A stretch of 64,000 bases of DNA from Allofournierella massiliensis (GTDB lineage: Bacteria > Bacillota > Clostridia > Oscillospirales > Ruminococcaceae), in assembly GCF_021531255.1 (NCBI RefSeq), contig NZ_JAFBIO010000001.1, positions 248,001-312,000 of the forward strand, written 5' to 3'. A program made the translations under genes and the position numbers. Shown piece after piece: positions 9,562 to 18,571 of the stretch (position 1 is the stretch's first letter; every line of letters starts with the position of its first letter). The notes under the pieces were generated by a model. It saw nothing but the letters and a program-made list of their open reading frames with translations. It was not told the DNA's origin and made no database searches.

Positions 9562-10889
9562 GCGATATGAAACAGCCCCGCAAGCTGAATACCAGTGCTG
9601 CCAAGGGCACGGAAAGACACGTTTACCATTCCGGCAGCCAGCCTTCCGGCGGCAGCCGCAGGCCGGCTTCTTCCGGCACCTCCCGGCATATCAGCCGGCC
9701 GGCGCCTTCCCAGAGGGCGGAAACCTACCGAGCCGCCCCGCCCCCGCCGGGTGCCGACGGGGCCGCGGCCCTGCGCCGGGGCAAGGGCAAAAAGAAAAAG
9801 AAGAACGGCTGCCTGAAAGTGTTCCTGCTGCTGATTCTGATCCTGGCAGCCCTCTTTTTCATTGCCTTCAAGGTGATCACCAGCAGCGTCACCGGCGATG
9901 TGACCATCAGCCAGCTCATCAACACCCCCTCCGAATATAAGGGGGATGTGGTGAACGTGCTGGTCTGCGGTGTGGACTGGGAGGAAGGCCGGGCTTACAG
10001 CGATGCTTCCAGCAACGACGGCATGACCGATATGGTCATGTATGTGAGCTTCGACGTGGCCAATAAAAAGATCAGCATGCTGCAGATCCCCCGCAACACC
10101 TATGTGGGCGGCAGCTATACCACGGAGAGCGGCCAGACTTACAATGCCTCCAACGGGCAGATCAACTCGGTGATGCTCTCCAATGAGGGCGGCATCAATG
10201 CCCTGGCCGAGACCATCAACGACCAGCTGAAACTGCCGGTGGACTACTACATCACCATCAACATGCAGTCTCTCCACGAGGTGGTGGATACCTTCGGCGG
10301 CATTGAGGTGTATGTGCCCCAGGATATCGAGTACAACGGAAGTGTGCTCAAGCAGGGCTACCAGACCCTGGATGGCGCCGCCGCCGAGTTCTTTGTGCGC
10401 AACCGCAAGGGCGCCGGCTACGAGCGCTCTGACCTGGACCGCCTGAACATGCAGCGGTACTTCTATTCCGGCCTGCTGGGCCGTTTCCGCACCATGAACA
10501 TCTGGGATGTGGCCAAGCTGATGCCCGCCTTTATGAACTATGTGGAGACGGATATGCCCTCCTCCACCATGATCAGCCTGGGCGTAAGCCTTCTGCAGGT
10601 GGACAGCGCCAATATCATGATCAGCCAGATGCCGGTGTATGGCTCCAGCCAGTACTACAACAACAACTCGGTGGTGGTGGGCGCCCCCGAAGAGACGGCC
10701 GAGCTGCTCAACACCTATTTCCGCACCTATACCGGCGAAGTGCCCGCTTCCGAGCTGAATCTCCAGTCCTGGTATCCCTCCGGGCAGGCCAGCGACCCCA
10801 ACGTTCAGTTCATGGGCCAGCTGGATGAGGAGAGCATCGACGCGCAGCAGAACAACAACCTGGACGGGTCCAACACGTCTTACAAATAA
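9558..10889 (+). CDS. LytR-CpsA-Psr family wall-polymer ligase
   Basis: LCP enzymes transfer lipid-linked teichoic acid or capsule-type polymers to peptidoglycan outside the membrane. The 443-aa protein has a basic, Pro/Ser-rich cytoplasmic stretch of about 85 residues, one transmembrane helix at roughly 86-106, then the LCP domain. VLVCGVDW, DGMTDMVMYVSFD, the Arg of QIPRNTYV, and FVRNRKGAGYERSDLDR with polyphosphate-binding arginines are all visible. The acidic, Gln/Asn-rich C-terminus is a low-complexity tail. It could act on the glycan made by the locus at 17-41 kb, but that link is inference. Confidence 0.9.
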   Translation: MSDMKQPRKLNTSAAKGTERHVYHSGSQPSGGSRRPASSGTSRHISRPAPSQRAETYRAAPPPPGADGAAALRRGKGKKKKKNGCLKVFLLLILILAALFFIAFKVITSSVTGDVTISQLINTPSEYKGDVVNVLVCGVDWEEGRAYSDASSNDGMTDMVMYVSFDVANKKISMLQIPRNTYVGGSYTTESGQTYNASNGQINSVMLSNEGGINALAETINDQLKLPVDYYITINMQSLHEVVDTFGGIEVYVPQDIEYNGSVLKQGYQTLDGAAAEFFVRNRKGAGYERSDLDRLNMQRYFYSGLLGRFRTMNIWDVAKLMPAFMNYVETDMPSSTMISLGVSLLQVDSANIMISQMPVYGSSQYYNNNSVVVGAPEETAELLNTYFRTYTGEVPASELNLQSWYPSGQASDPNVQFMGQLDEESIDAQQNNNLDGSNTSYK

Positions 10890-10903
10890 CAGGGAGGCTC
10901 TTT

Positions 10904-11275
10904 ATGGAAAGTAAGGAACTGGCCATTCGCATTGCGAAGATCCTGGACAAGAAAAAGGCCGAAGGGCTTAAGGTACTGAGCATCCGGGACCTTACCGTTC
11001 TGGCGGATTACTTCGTCATCGCCAGCGGTACTTCCTCCACCCATGTGCGCAGCCTGGCCGATGAAGTGGAATTCCAGCTGGGCCAGCAGGGGGTGGAACC
11101 CCAGCGGGTGGAAGGCTATGAGGCCCGCAACTGGATCCTGATGGATTACGGCGGGGTCATCGTGCACATTTTTTATCCCGAAGCCCGCAGCTACTATGAT
11201 TTGGAGCACCTGTGGGCCGACGCCCAGCCGGTGGATCTGAGCGGGCTTCTGGAAGAGGAAGCGGCAGAGGAATAA
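10904..11275 (+). CDS. rsfS: RsfS, ribosome silencing factor
   Basis: Binds ribosomal protein uL14 and blocks subunit joining under nutrient limitation. The 123-aa protein has the DUF143/Iojap signatures LADYFVIASGTSSTHVRSLADE and EGYEARNWILMDYGGVIVHIF. An AGGGAGG ribosome site precedes the ATG. It sits at the end of the nadD-yqeK-LCP run, which is its usual place in Firmicutes. The 112 bp to leuS contain only a short GC-rich hairpin. Confidence 0.95.
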   Translation: MESKELAIRIAKILDKKKAEGLKVLSIRDLTVLADYFVIASGTSSTHVRSLADEVEFQLGQQGVEPQRVEGYEARNWILMDYGGVIVHIFYPEARSYYDLEHLWADAQPVDLSGLLEEEAAEE

Positions 11276-11387
11276 GGCACAGCCCACAGGCAGTGCCGGA
11301 AGATAAGCCGGGCAGGCTTTCTGCCCGGAAGAAAAATCAGCCGCTTTCGGTGGGCGGCAGCAAAAGTTGATATGGAGTTGATGGAAA

Positions 11388-13931
11388 GTGAAGTATGATT
11401 TCAAGGCTGTGGAAGCCAAATGGCAGAAGGTGTGGGATGAAGAAAACACCTTCGCCGTCCAGATCGACCACAGCAAGCCCAAGTTCTATGCCCTGGTGGA
11501 ATTCCCTTACCCCTCCGCCGCAGGCCTGCATGTGGGGCACCCCCGCAGCTATACCGCGCTGGATGCGGTGGCCCGCAAAAAGCGGCTGTGCGGCTACAAC
11601 GTGCTGTATCCCATGGGCTGGGATGCGTTTGGTCTGCCCACCGAAAACTTTGCCATGAAAAACCACATCCATCCGGAAGTGGTCACCAAGAACAATGTGG
11701 CCCGCTTTAAGAGCCAGCTCAAGGCCCTGGGCCTTTCCTTTGACTGGACGAGGGAGATCAACACCACCGACCCGGAATACTACAAGTGGACCCAGTGGAT
11801 CTTCCTGCAGCTGTACAAGCACGGCCTTGCCTATAAAAAGGAAATGAACGTGAACTGGTGCACCGGCTGCAAGGTGGTGCTGGCCAACGAAGAGGTGGTC
11901 AACGGCAAGTGCGAGCGGTGCGGCAGCGATGTGATCCACAAGGTCAAGAGCCAGTGGATGCTGAAGATCACCGCTTACGCCGATAAGCTCATCGACGGGC
12001 TGGAAGGCCTGGATTACATTGAGCGTGTGGCCACCCAGCAGAAGAACTGGATCGGCCGCAGCCATGGCGCCGAGGTGAACTTCGGCACCACCGCCGGCGA
12101 TACCCTCACCGTGTATACCACCCGCTGCGACACCCTGTTCGGCGCCACCTACATGGTGGTGAGCCCCGAGCATGAGATGGTCAAAAAGTGGCTGGAAGCG
12201 GGCCTGATCAAAAACCCCGAGGCAGTGAAGGCTTACCAGGCCGAGGCTGCCCGCAAGAGCGATTTCGAGCGCACCGAGCTGAATAAGGAAAAGACCGGCG
12301 TCAAGCTGGAAGGGGTCATGGGCATCAACCCGGTGAACGACCAGGAGATCCCCATCTTCATTTCCGACTATGTGTTGGCCAGCTACGGTACCGGCGCCAT
12401 TATGGCCGTGCCCGCCCATGATACCCGCGACTACGAGTTCGCAAAGGTATTCGGCCTGCCCATCATCGAGGTGGTGAAGGGCCAGGGCGAAAGCCGCCTG
12501 GACAAGGAGGCCTTTACCGATGTGGCCACCGGCACTCTGGTGAACTCCGGCTTCCTCAACGGCCTGTCGGTGGAAGAGGCCAAGAAGAAGATGGTGGCCT
12601 GGCTGGAAGAGAACGGCAAGGGCCAGGAAAAGGTAAACTACAAGCTGCGGGACTGGGTGTTCAGCCGCCAGAGATACTGGGGCGAGCCCATCCCCATGGT
12701 GTACTGCGAAAAGTGCGGCTGGCAGCCCCTGCCCGAGAGCGAGCTGCCCCTGAAGCTGCCCGAGATTACCGACTTTGAGCCGGGCGAGAACGGCGAAAGC
12801 CCCCTGGCCCGCCATACCGAGTGGGTCAACACCACCTGCCCCTGCTGCGGCGGCCCCGCCAAGCGGGAGACCGACACCATGCCCCAGTGGGCCGGTTCTT
12901 CCTGGTACTTCCTGCGGTATATGGACCCCCACAACAAGGATGCCCTGGCCAGCAAGGAGGCCCTGGAATACTGGAGCCCGGTGGATTGGTACAACGGCGG
13001 CATGGAGCACACCACCCTGCACCTGTTGTACAGCCGGTTCTGGCATAAGTTCCTGTATGATATCGGCGTGGTGCCCAAGCCGGAGCCCTACCAGAAGCGT
13101 ACCAGCCACGGCATGATCCTGGGTCTCAACCCCCACAGCTTTGTGAACATGAGCGCCGAAGAGCAGGCCGCCCTGGTGCAGGAGTACGGCAGCGAAAAGG
13201 CTGCCCGGGCCGCTCTGGTGGAAAAATACGGCGAGATGGCCGAGCATCCGGTGGTCAAGATGTCCAAGTCTCTGGGCAACGTGGTCAACCCGGACGATAT
13301 CGTCAATGAGTACGGCGCCGATACCATGCGCCTGTACGAGATGTTCATCGGCGACTTTGAAAAGGCCGCGCCCTGGAACACCTCTTCCATCAAGGGCTGC
13401 AAGCGCTTCCTGGACCGTGTCTGGAACCTGCAGGAAAAGATCCTGCCCGGCGAGGGCTACCGGCCTGAGCTGGAAGCCACCATGCACCGCACCATCAAGA
13501 AGGTGAGCGAGGATATCGAGGTGCTCAAGCACAACACCGCCATCGCCGCCATGATGGGTCTGCTGAACGAGTTTGAGACCAGCGGCGGCTGCACCAAGGA
13601 TGAGTACCGCACCCTGCTGATCCTGCTCAACCCCTTTGCTCCTCATCTCACCGAAGAGCTGTGGCAGCAGATGGGCTTTGAGGATCAGATCGCCCACACC
13701 ACTTGGCCCAGTTACGACGAGGCCAAGTGTGTGGAGAGCACGGTGGAAATCGCCGTACAGGTGAACGGCAAGGTCCGCGCCCGCCTGAAGGTGGCTGCGG
13801 ATATCGAGGCCCCCGACGCCATCGCCGCTGCCAAAGCCGAGCCCGCCGTGGCTGCTGCCATCGCCGGCAAGACCGTGGTCAAGGAAATTTATGTAAAGGG
13901 TAAGCTGGTCAACCTGGCCGTAAAAGGCTGA
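11388..13931 (+). CDS. leuS: Leucyl-tRNA synthetase
   Basis: Charges tRNA-Leu. At 847 aa it is slightly longer than many bacterial LeuRS. The HIGH-type motif is GLHVGHP near residue 50. A zinc module contains WCTGCK and KCERCGS near 160-185. The editing domain has [18 protein letters not shown] near 330, and the KMSKS loop is [10 protein letters not shown] near 625. The start is GTG at 11388 with a GGAG site about 10 bp upstream; no in-frame ATG gives a better family fit. The 112-bp leader is too short for a usual T-box. Confidence 0.97.
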   Translation: MKYDFKAVEAKWQKVWDEENTFAVQIDHSKPKFYALVEFPYPSAAGLHVGHPRSYTALDAVARKKRLCGYNVLYPMGWDAFGLPTENFAMKNHIHPEVVTKNNVARFKSQLKALGLSFDWTREINTTDPEYYKWTQWIFLQLYKHGLAYKKEMNVNWCTGCKVVLANEEVVNGKCERCGSDVIHKVKSQWMLKITAYADKLIDGLEGLDYIERVATQQKNWIGRSHGAEVNFGTTAGDTLTVYTTRCDTLFGATYMVVSPEHEMVKKWLEAGLIKNPEAVKAYQAEAARKSDFERTELNKEKTGVKLEGVMGINPVNDQEIPIFISDYVLASYGTGAIMAVPAHDTRDYEFAKVFGLPIIEVVKGQGESRLDKEAFTDVATGTLVNSGFLNGLSVEEAKKKMVAWLEENGKGQEKVNYKLRDWVFSRQRYWGEPIPMVYCEKCGWQPLPESELPLKLPEITDFEPGENGESPLARHTEWVNTTCPCCGGPAKRETDTMPQWAGSSWYFLRYMDPHNKDALASKEALEYWSPVDWYNGGMEHTTLHLLYSRFWHKFLYDIGVVPKPEPYQKRTSHGMILGLNPHSFVNMSAEEQAALVQEYGSEKAARAALVEKYGEMAEHPVVKMSKSLGNVVNPDDIVNEYGADTMRLYEMFIGDFEKAAPWNTSSIKGCKRFLDRVWNLQEKILPGEGYRPELEATMHRTIKKVSEDIEVLKHNTAIAAMMGLLNEFETSGGCTKDEYRTLLILLNPFAPHLTEELWQQMGFEDQIAHTTWPSYDEAKCVESTVEIAVQVNGKVRARLKVAADIEAPDAIAAAKAEPAVAAAIAGKTVVKEIYVKGKLVNLAVKG

Positions 13932-13987
13932 TAAGGGAGAAAGCTGAAAATTTTTTATGAACTTTCTCTCATAAAGGAAAAAAGCTG

Positions 13988-14017
13988 TTGACAGGAGAAT
14001 CGGTGCCATTGTATAAT
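13988..14017 (+). promoter_or_regulatory. Strong sigma-A promoter of rpsU
   Basis: Consensus TTGACA at 13988-13993 and consensus TATAAT at 14012-14017 are separated by 18 bp, about 63 bp before the rpsU ATG. It is one of the best promoters in the window and fits a highly expressed ribosomal gene. Confidence 0.85.
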
Positions 14018-14080
14018 TATACCGTTGACTACTTTGTAGCAACGAGACTCCTGCCTCAGGTCAAGGGAGGGAAAAAGTAA

Positions 14081-14257
14081 ATGTCGGAAATTCGTGTCAA
14101 GGACAACGAGTCGCTGGAAAGCGCCCTGCGCCGTTTCAAGCGTTCCTGCGCTCGCAGCGGTGTTCTCGCCGAGGTTCGTAAGCGTGAAGCTTACGAAAAG
14201 CCCTCCGTGCGCCGCAAAAAGAAGTCCGAGGCTGCCCGCAAGCGCAAGTTCAAGTAA
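14081..14257 (+). CDS. rpsU: Ribosomal protein bS21
   Basis: Small basic 30S subunit protein of 58 aa. It begins [20 protein letters not shown] and ends in a Lys/Arg-rich tail ([15 protein letters not shown]), the expected length and composition of bS21. It has its own consensus promoter upstream, an AAGGGAGGG ribosome site and a strong terminator downstream, so it is a monocistronic unit between leuS and yqeG. Confidence 0.96.
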   Translation: MSEIRVKDNESLESALRRFKRSCARSGVLAEVRKREAYEKPSVRRKKKSEAARKRKFK

Positions 14258-14312
14258 TTTGAGCAGAGCGGCAGCGCCGTGGTAAAGCGGTAATGCGTTG
14301 TGTTACGCAGTA

Positions 14313-14349
14313 AAGCGGGCCCGTATCCTTACGGGCCCGCTTCTTTTTT
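14313..14349 (+). terminator. Intrinsic terminator after rpsU
   Basis: A GC-rich perfect stem of about 13 bp (AAGCGGGCCCGTA with its complement), a four-base loop, then CTTTTTT on the plus strand. It ends the rpsU transcript and separates it from yqeG. Confidence 0.9.
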
Positions 14350-14377
14350 GAAAAAATGCCAAGGAAGGGAAAAGCCC

Positions 14378-14881
14378 ATGCTGCTGACGCCTCAGTATCT
14401 GTTCCAGGATGTGACCCATATCACCCCGGCTTTCCTGCGCAGTCAGGGAATCCGGGCATTGGTGCTGGATGTGGACAACACCCTCACCCTCCATGATGAC
14501 CCGCAGGTCCCGGCCCGTGTGCGCGCCTGGCTGGAGGAGATGCAGGGGGAGGGGATCCTGCTGACCATCGCCTCTAACAATGGGCAGCAGCGGGTGGAGC
14601 CTTTTGCCAGAGCCCTGGGGCTGGAATATGTGGCCAAGGCCCATAAGCCGCTTTCCCAGGGGCTGGAAAAAGCCCGCAGCCGCTGGGGCATCAGCCGCCG
14701 GGAGATGGCCATTGTGGGGGATCAGCTTTTTACCGACCGGCTGGCCGGTTCGCTGTACGGCATCCCGGCTCTGGTTACAAGGCCGCTGGGCCCCGAGACC
14801 AAGTGGTATATCCGCCTCAAGCGGGTGCTGGAAAAGCCCTTCTTCGGGCTGTATTTTGCCAAAGGAGGGAAGATACTGTGA
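14378..14881 (+). CDS. yqeG: YqeG-family HAD phosphatase
   Basis: Member of the YqeG HAD-IIIA family; homologues act on phosphate monoesters such as phosphatidylglycerophosphate. Whether this one does is not shown by the sequence. The 167-aa protein has DVDNTLT with the nucleophile and acid/base Asp pair near residue 30, TIASNN as motif II, KPLSQGL with the motif III lysine, and VGDQLFTDRLAG as motif IV. The ATG at 14378 follows a GGAAGGG site. Its TGA overlaps the GTG start of the next gene. Confidence 0.88.
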   Translation: MLLTPQYLFQDVTHITPAFLRSQGIRALVLDVDNTLTLHDDPQVPARVRAWLEEMQGEGILLTIASNNGQQRVEPFARALGLEYVAKAHKPLSQGLEKARSRWGISRREMAIVGDQLFTDRLAGSLYGIPALVTRPLGPETKWYIRLKRVLEKPFFGLYFAKGGKIL

Positions 14882-15732
14882 ACAGAATCCGATTCGGCAC
14901 GGCGGGCCAGAGCGAGAGCTTTGCCGCCATGGGATACAAGACCAGCCTGGATGTGCCGGAATACACGGCCAAATTCGGCCTGCACGCCTTTGAATACCAG
15001 TGCGGGCACGGTGTACGGCTGGGGGAGGAAAAAGCCCGGGAAATGGCTCGCAGGGCCCAGGAAAGGGATATTCTTTTCAGCCTGCACGCTCCCTATTTTA
15101 TCAGCATGAGCAGCCTGAACGAGGAGACCCGTCTGCGCAGTGTGGACTATATCCTCCAGAGCTGCCGTGTGGTGCGGGCGCTGGGGGGCCGGCGGGTGAT
15201 CTTTCACTCGGGAAGCTGCGGCAAGCAGAGCCGGGAGCAGGCCCTGGAAAAGGCCCTGGACACCATGGAAAAGATAGTGCGGGCGGTGGATGAGGCAGGT
15301 TATGGCGACCTTACCCTCTGCCCCGAAACCATGGGCAAGATCGGCCAGCTGGGCACCCTGGATGAGGTGCTGACCCTCTGCCAGGTGGATAAACGGATCA
15401 CCCCCTGCATCGACTTCGGCCACCTGAACGCCCGTACCCTGGGTGGCATCAAGGGCCGGGCCGAGTACGAGGAGATCCTGGACAGGATGGAAGATGTGCT
15501 GGGGGATGAGCGGGCCAAGGCCTTCCATGTGCATTTTTCCCGCATCGAGTACTCCGCAGGGGGCGAAAAGCAGCACCATACCTTTGCGGATACCCAGTGG
15601 GGCCCCGAGCCGGAGCCGCTGCTCCGGCTTTGTAAGGAGCGGCAGCTGAGCCCGGTGATCATCTGCGAGAGCGCAGGTACCCAGGCCGAGGACGCCCGGA
15701 CCATGCAGCTCTATTATGAATCGCTGTTTTAA
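14878..15732 (+). CDS. Endonuclease IV-like TIM-barrel protein
   Basis: A 284-aa TIM barrel of the AP endonuclease 2 / Nfo superfamily. Metal-ligand-like segments are seen in SLHAPYFI, FHSGSCGK, LCPETMGK, CIDFGHLNA, FHVHFS and ICESAG, in the order found in deoxyribonuclease IV. DNA repair at abasic sites is the likeliest role. The DNA-contact loops are too divergent for me to exclude a sugar-phosphate isomerase. The start is GTG at 14878, overlapping the yqeG stop and preceded by AAAGGAGGGA at a good distance. Confidence 0.72.
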   Translation: MNRIRFGTAGQSESFAAMGYKTSLDVPEYTAKFGLHAFEYQCGHGVRLGEEKAREMARRAQERDILFSLHAPYFISMSSLNEETRLRSVDYILQSCRVVRALGGRRVIFHSGSCGKQSREQALEKALDTMEKIVRAVDEAGYGDLTLCPETMGKIGQLGTLDEVLTLCQVDKRITPCIDFGHLNARTLGGIKGRAEYEEILDRMEDVLGDERAKAFHVHFSRIEYSAGGEKQHHTFADTQWGPEPEPLLRLCKERQLSPVIICESAGTQAEDARTMQLYYESLF

Positions 15733-15834
15733 AAGCAGCCAACCCCCTTTTGTGGGGCGCAGCGCTATTTTATCATGAAAATACTTGAAAAAAGCAAGCA
15801 TTTCAGGTAAAATAAACTTTAGATATGTACTTTG

Positions 15835-15843
15835 TGGTATAAA
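15835..15843 (+). promoter_or_regulatory. Extended -10 promoter of efp
   Basis: TGG directly before TATAAA, 24 bp upstream of the efp start, in a 134-bp AT-rich gap. There is no good -35. The same 13-base string CTTTGTGGTATAA occurs in the promoter proposed for the glycan-export operon near 29.13 kb. Confidence 0.55.
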
Positions 15844-15866
15844 TACAAATTTGGAGGAATTCCCAT

Positions 15867-16424
15867 ATGATCAGTGCAGGCGATTTTCGCAACGGTGTGA
15901 CTTTTGAGCAGGACGGCCAGGTTCTCCAGGTTGTGGAGTTCCAGCATGTGAAGCCCGGCAAGGGCGCCGCTTTTGTCCGCACCAAGACCAAGAACGTGAT
16001 CACCGGTGCCGTTACCGAGACCAGCTATAACCCCAGCGCCAAGTTCCCCCAGGCGTTCATCGAGCGCCGTGAGGTGACCTACAGCTACGCGGACGGCGAT
16101 CTGTACCACTTTATGGACAACGAGACCTACGACGATGTTCCCGTGAACGCTTCCGACGTGCCCGAGAACTTCAAGTTCTGCAAGGAGAACGAGATCTGCA
16201 AGCTGCTGTCCTACAAGGGCAAGGTGTTCAGCGTGGAAATCCCCAACTTCATCGAGCTGGAAGTGACCCAGACCGAACCCGGCTTCAAGGGCAACACCGC
16301 CACCAACACCCTGAAGCCCGCTACCCTGGAAACCGGCGCCGAGATCCGTGTGCCCCTGTTTATCAACGAGGGCGACAAGATCCGCATCGATACCCGTACC
16401 GGCGAGTACATGGAGCGCGTCTGA
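15867..16424 (+). CDS. efp: Elongation factor P
   Basis: Rescues ribosomes stalled on polyproline. At 185 aa it is the standard three-domain length. The N-terminal KOW-like domain carries the conserved [15 protein letters not shown] loop, with the tip lysine near residue 32. The C-terminal domain ends with the family signature around [25 protein letters not shown] ribosome site precedes the ATG. An intrinsic terminator follows. Confidence 0.97.
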   Translation: MISAGDFRNGVTFEQDGQVLQVVEFQHVKPGKGAAFVRTKTKNVITGAVTETSYNPSAKFPQAFIERREVTYSYADGDLYHFMDNETYDDVPVNASDVPENFKFCKENEICKLLSYKGKVFSVEIPNFIELEVTQTEPGFKGNTATNTLKPATLETGAEIRVPLFINEGDKIRIDTRTGEYMERV

Positions 16425-16434
16425 TTTTGGTTTT

Positions 16435-16469
16435 ACGGGCAGCAGCCGTTCGCTGCTGCCCGTATTTTT
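16435..16469 (+). terminator. Intrinsic terminator after efp
   Basis: A perfect 12-bp stem (ACGGGCAGCAGC with its complement), a five-base loop and a five-T tract on the plus strand. The downstream gene begins only 28 bp later, so read-through may supply its transcription. Confidence 0.88.
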
Positions 16470-16496
16470 AAACGCAGAACAAAGGAGAGACCAACT

Positions 16497-16919
16497 ATGG
16501 GGATTACCGAAAAGTGCGCTTACATCGAGGGCCTGATGGAAGGGCTGGAACTGGACACCACTTCCAAGGAGGGCAAGGTCCTGGCTGCCATTGTGGATCT
16601 GCTGGAAGAGGTCTGTGATGAGGTGAAGAGCCTGGACGACAACATGGACCAGATCTATGACGAGCTGGATGCCATGGATGAGGATATGGATGACCTGGAA
16701 GCCGCCGTATACGGCGACGACGAGGAAGAGGACGAGGAAGGCGACGAAGAGGCCGAGGCCGAGTATGAGCTGACCTGCCCCAAGTGCGGCGCTGTCACGG
16801 TGGTGGACGAAGCCACTCTGCTGGACGAGAACAGCGAGATCAGCTGCCAGAACTGCGGCGCTGCCTTTGATATCGAGTTCGGCGCCGAGGAAGAAGAGAC
16901 CCCGGAAGAGGAAGAGTAA
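16497..16919 (+). CDS. CD1247-type N-terminal domain protein with a zinc ribbon
   Basis: A 140-aa acidic cytoplasmic protein. Residues 1-60 form the small helical domain seen in Clostridia proteins of the CD1247 type (ITEKCAYIEGLMEGLELD). A strongly acidic linker follows at about 60-92, then a zinc-ribbon-like module with CPKCG and CQNCG. No enzymatic motif is visible and the function is not known. It starts after an AAAGGAGAGA site and ends before a bidirectional terminator. Confidence 0.75.
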   Translation: MGITEKCAYIEGLMEGLELDTTSKEGKVLAAIVDLLEEVCDEVKSLDDNMDQIYDELDAMDEDMDDLEAAVYGDDEEEDEEGDEEAEAEYELTCPKCGAVTVVDEATLLDENSEISCQNCGAAFDIEFGAEEEETPEEEE

Positions 16920-16967
16920 GCTTTTCCTTGTTTCGGGCGGCGGATGCTTCCCACAAAAGAAAAAAGA

Positions 16968-17002
16968 AAGGGCCTGCTGGTTTATACCAGCAGGCCTTTT
17001 CT
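16968..17002. terminator. Bidirectional terminator between convergent genes
   Basis: An 11-bp GC stem (GGCCTGCTGGT with its complement) flanked by an A-rich run on the left and TTTTCTT on the right. It can serve both the plus-strand gene ending at 16919 and the minus-strand gene ending at 17010. Confidence 0.85.
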
Positions 17003-17009
17003 TGCTTGT

Positions 17010-17303
17010 TCAGGCTTTGGCTTCTTTCAAAGCGCGCTCCAACCAGATATTGCCGATATCCAGGGCGCTGTACAGCCCGTTCTTGGCGCTCTGACGAACT
17101 ACACGCTCGGGAAGGGGCTTGGAGGCATCGGTGCTCATCAGCACCACATGTACCTTGTCCGCCACCTGCACGCCGTTCTCTTCCTTGGTGGTCAAAATCT
17201 GCATGAAGATCACATAGGGATCGGTCAGGTTGCCGTAATAGATCTCGTTTTTGCTGCGAACCAGGGGACGCCCCTTATAGGTCAGTTTGGGGGTAAATTC
17301 CAT
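17010..17303 (-). CDS. Conserved hypothetical protein, 97 aa
   Basis: A small soluble protein that I do not recognise. It is rich in beta-type segments (KLTYKGRPLVRSKNEIYYGN, YVIFMQILTTKE) and ends with a helical segment. The start at 17303 is chosen because it has an ACGGAGG site and lies 44 bp downstream of a near-consensus minus-strand promoter. Longer in-frame starts would include that promoter. It is convergent with the CD1247-type gene and is transcribed alone. Confidence 0.7.
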   Translation of the reverse strand: MEFTPKLTYKGRPLVRSKNEIYYGNLTDPYVIFMQILTTKEENGVQVADKVHVVLMSTDASKPLPERVVRQSAKNGLYSALDIGNIWLERALKEAKA

Positions 17304-17346
17304 ATAGCAAACGCCTCCGTTTCTCTCATTTCCAATAAACGTTATT

Positions 17347-17375
17347 AGTATACCATAAAAAGCAGGGGTTGACAA
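17347..17375 (-). promoter_or_regulatory. Sigma-A promoter for the 97-aa hypothetical gene
   Basis: Read on the minus strand: TTGTCA, 17-bp spacer, TATACT with a TGG extension before it. This is a strong match about 44 bp before the ATG at 17303. Confidence 0.75.
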
Positions 17376-17443
17376 ACCCAACCGGTCGAAATATCGGCTT
17401 TTTCGGGCGACAGGTATGCCGCTTATGGCAAAAAAGCCGGGGC

Positions 17444-17851
17444 TCAGTCTTTTTCCTGCGGCTGAGAGGGCTCGGCTTTGGGTTCCTCGGCGGGCTTTCG
17501 GTCACTGTCCAGTTTTTCCTGGTTCAGGGCCACCCGCTGGGCCAGGGTGCGCAGTTTCACATCCATCAGGCTCACCCGCTCGGTAAGGGAGAACTGATGC
17601 ATCAGCAGCACAAAGATAATCAGCAGGTAGACCAGATTAATGGGGCTGACAAAACCAAGCAGATCCGAGGCCCAGTACAGTAGGCCCGGGAAAATGCTGA
17701 TGAAGAGCAGAAGCGCCGAAAAGAAGATCCAGAAGATGGTATCCTCAATCTGCATTTTGGCATGGCGCACCCGCTTGAGGATAAAGACAAGAGTGCAGAA
17801 ACTGCCTAAAATGAGCAGCGCCCGCAGCACCAGGGGAATCATGGTATCCAT
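17444..17851 (-). CDS. DUF2304 membrane protein
   Basis: A 135-aa protein with three predicted membrane helices at roughly 7-25, 38-58 and 65-87, then a charged, Pro/Glu-rich cytoplasmic tail. DUF2304 proteins are commonly found next to DPM1-like glycosyltransferases in surface polysaccharide loci, as here: its ATG abuts the stop of such a gene with no gap. It is the last gene of the operon that starts near 29.1 kb. A helper role in undecaprenyl-phosphate-sugar synthesis or flipping is inference. Confidence 0.75.
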   Translation of the reverse strand: MDTMIPLVLRALLILGSFCTLVFILKRVRHAKMQIEDTIFWIFFSALLLFISIFPGLLYWASDLLGFVSPINLVYLLIIFVLLMHQFSLTERVSLMDVKLRTLAQRVALNQEKLDSDRKPAEEPKAEPSQPQEKD

Positions 17852-18571
17852 TTACAGGCTCCTTTCCGGGTAGGGGGTGACGGTGTCCCGTTTGCGGAAC
17901 CACTGGATCAGCAGGATGGACAACCCCATCTTGATCATGTATTGCACCGAGCGGGCAAAGTTGAGATAGCTCTGGCCAGCCGTGCGCTCGGCCATTTCCA
18001 CCTGCAGTTCCTTTACCACTGCGCCGTTTTTGATCAGATAGCTGATGGTATCCGGTTCCGGCCCGTAGTTGGGGTTCTGGGCAAACTCCTCCAGCAGGCG
18101 GCGGTTGAACATCCGCATGCCGCTGGTGGGGTCACAGATGGCCCGGCCGGTGGTCAGGCGGATGGCCCAGCTGATGAGATAGCTGCCCAGCATCCGCAGG
18201 GTCCGGGGCTTGAGTACCGTCACAAAGCGGCTGCCGATGACGATGTCTGCGCCATCCTCCAGCATTTCCAGCATGGGGGCGATGTATTGGGGCAGGTGCT
18301 GGCCGTCCGCATCCAGCTGCATGGCGCAGTCATAACCGTTTTCGGCCGCGTAGCGCAGCCCGGTCTGGAAAGCGCCCGCCAGGCCCAGGTTCACCGGCAG
18401 ATCAATGAGATGATAGCCCTTGGCCCGGCAGATGGCGGCGGTCTTATCCCGGCTGCCGTCATTTACCACCACATAGTCATACTGGGGATAATTTTGGATC
18501 AGATCATCCACCACCCGGGTGATGCTTTCTGCCTCGTTATAGGCGGGGATGACAATGAGAAGCTTCAGCAT
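17852..18571 (-). CDS. DPM1-like family 2 glycosyltransferase
   Basis: A 239-aa GT-A enzyme of the dolichyl/undecaprenyl-phosphate sugar synthase type. It has IVIPAYNEAESI at the N-terminus, VVNDGSRDKTA, a LDADGQHLP catalytic DXD motif near residue 90, and a conserved MRMFNRRLLEEF region. There is no C-terminal membrane domain; the adjacent DUF2304 protein may provide it. The start at 18571 gives the correct family N-terminus, and the gene overlaps the stop of the upstream GT4 by 7 bp. It probably makes a lipid-linked monosaccharide donor at the inner membrane face. Confidence 0.85.
   Translation of the reverse strand: MLKLLIVIPAYNEAESITRVVDDLIQNYPQYDYVVVNDGSRDKTAAICRAKGYHLIDLPVNLGLAGAFQTGLRYAAENGYDCAMQLDADGQHLPQYIAPMLEMLEDGADIVIGSRFVTVLKPRTLRMLGSYLISWAIRLTTGRAICDPTSGMRMFNRRLLEEFAQNPNYGPEPDTISYLIKNGAVVKELQVEMAERTAGQSYLNFARSVQYMIKMGLSILLIQWFRKRDTVTPYPERSL

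Noticed and set aside
11276-11387. Possible T-box riboswitch before leuS
   Set aside because: The gap is only 112 bp. The single GC hairpin there is not followed by a T-tract and no T-box sequence (TGGNACCGCG type) is visible.
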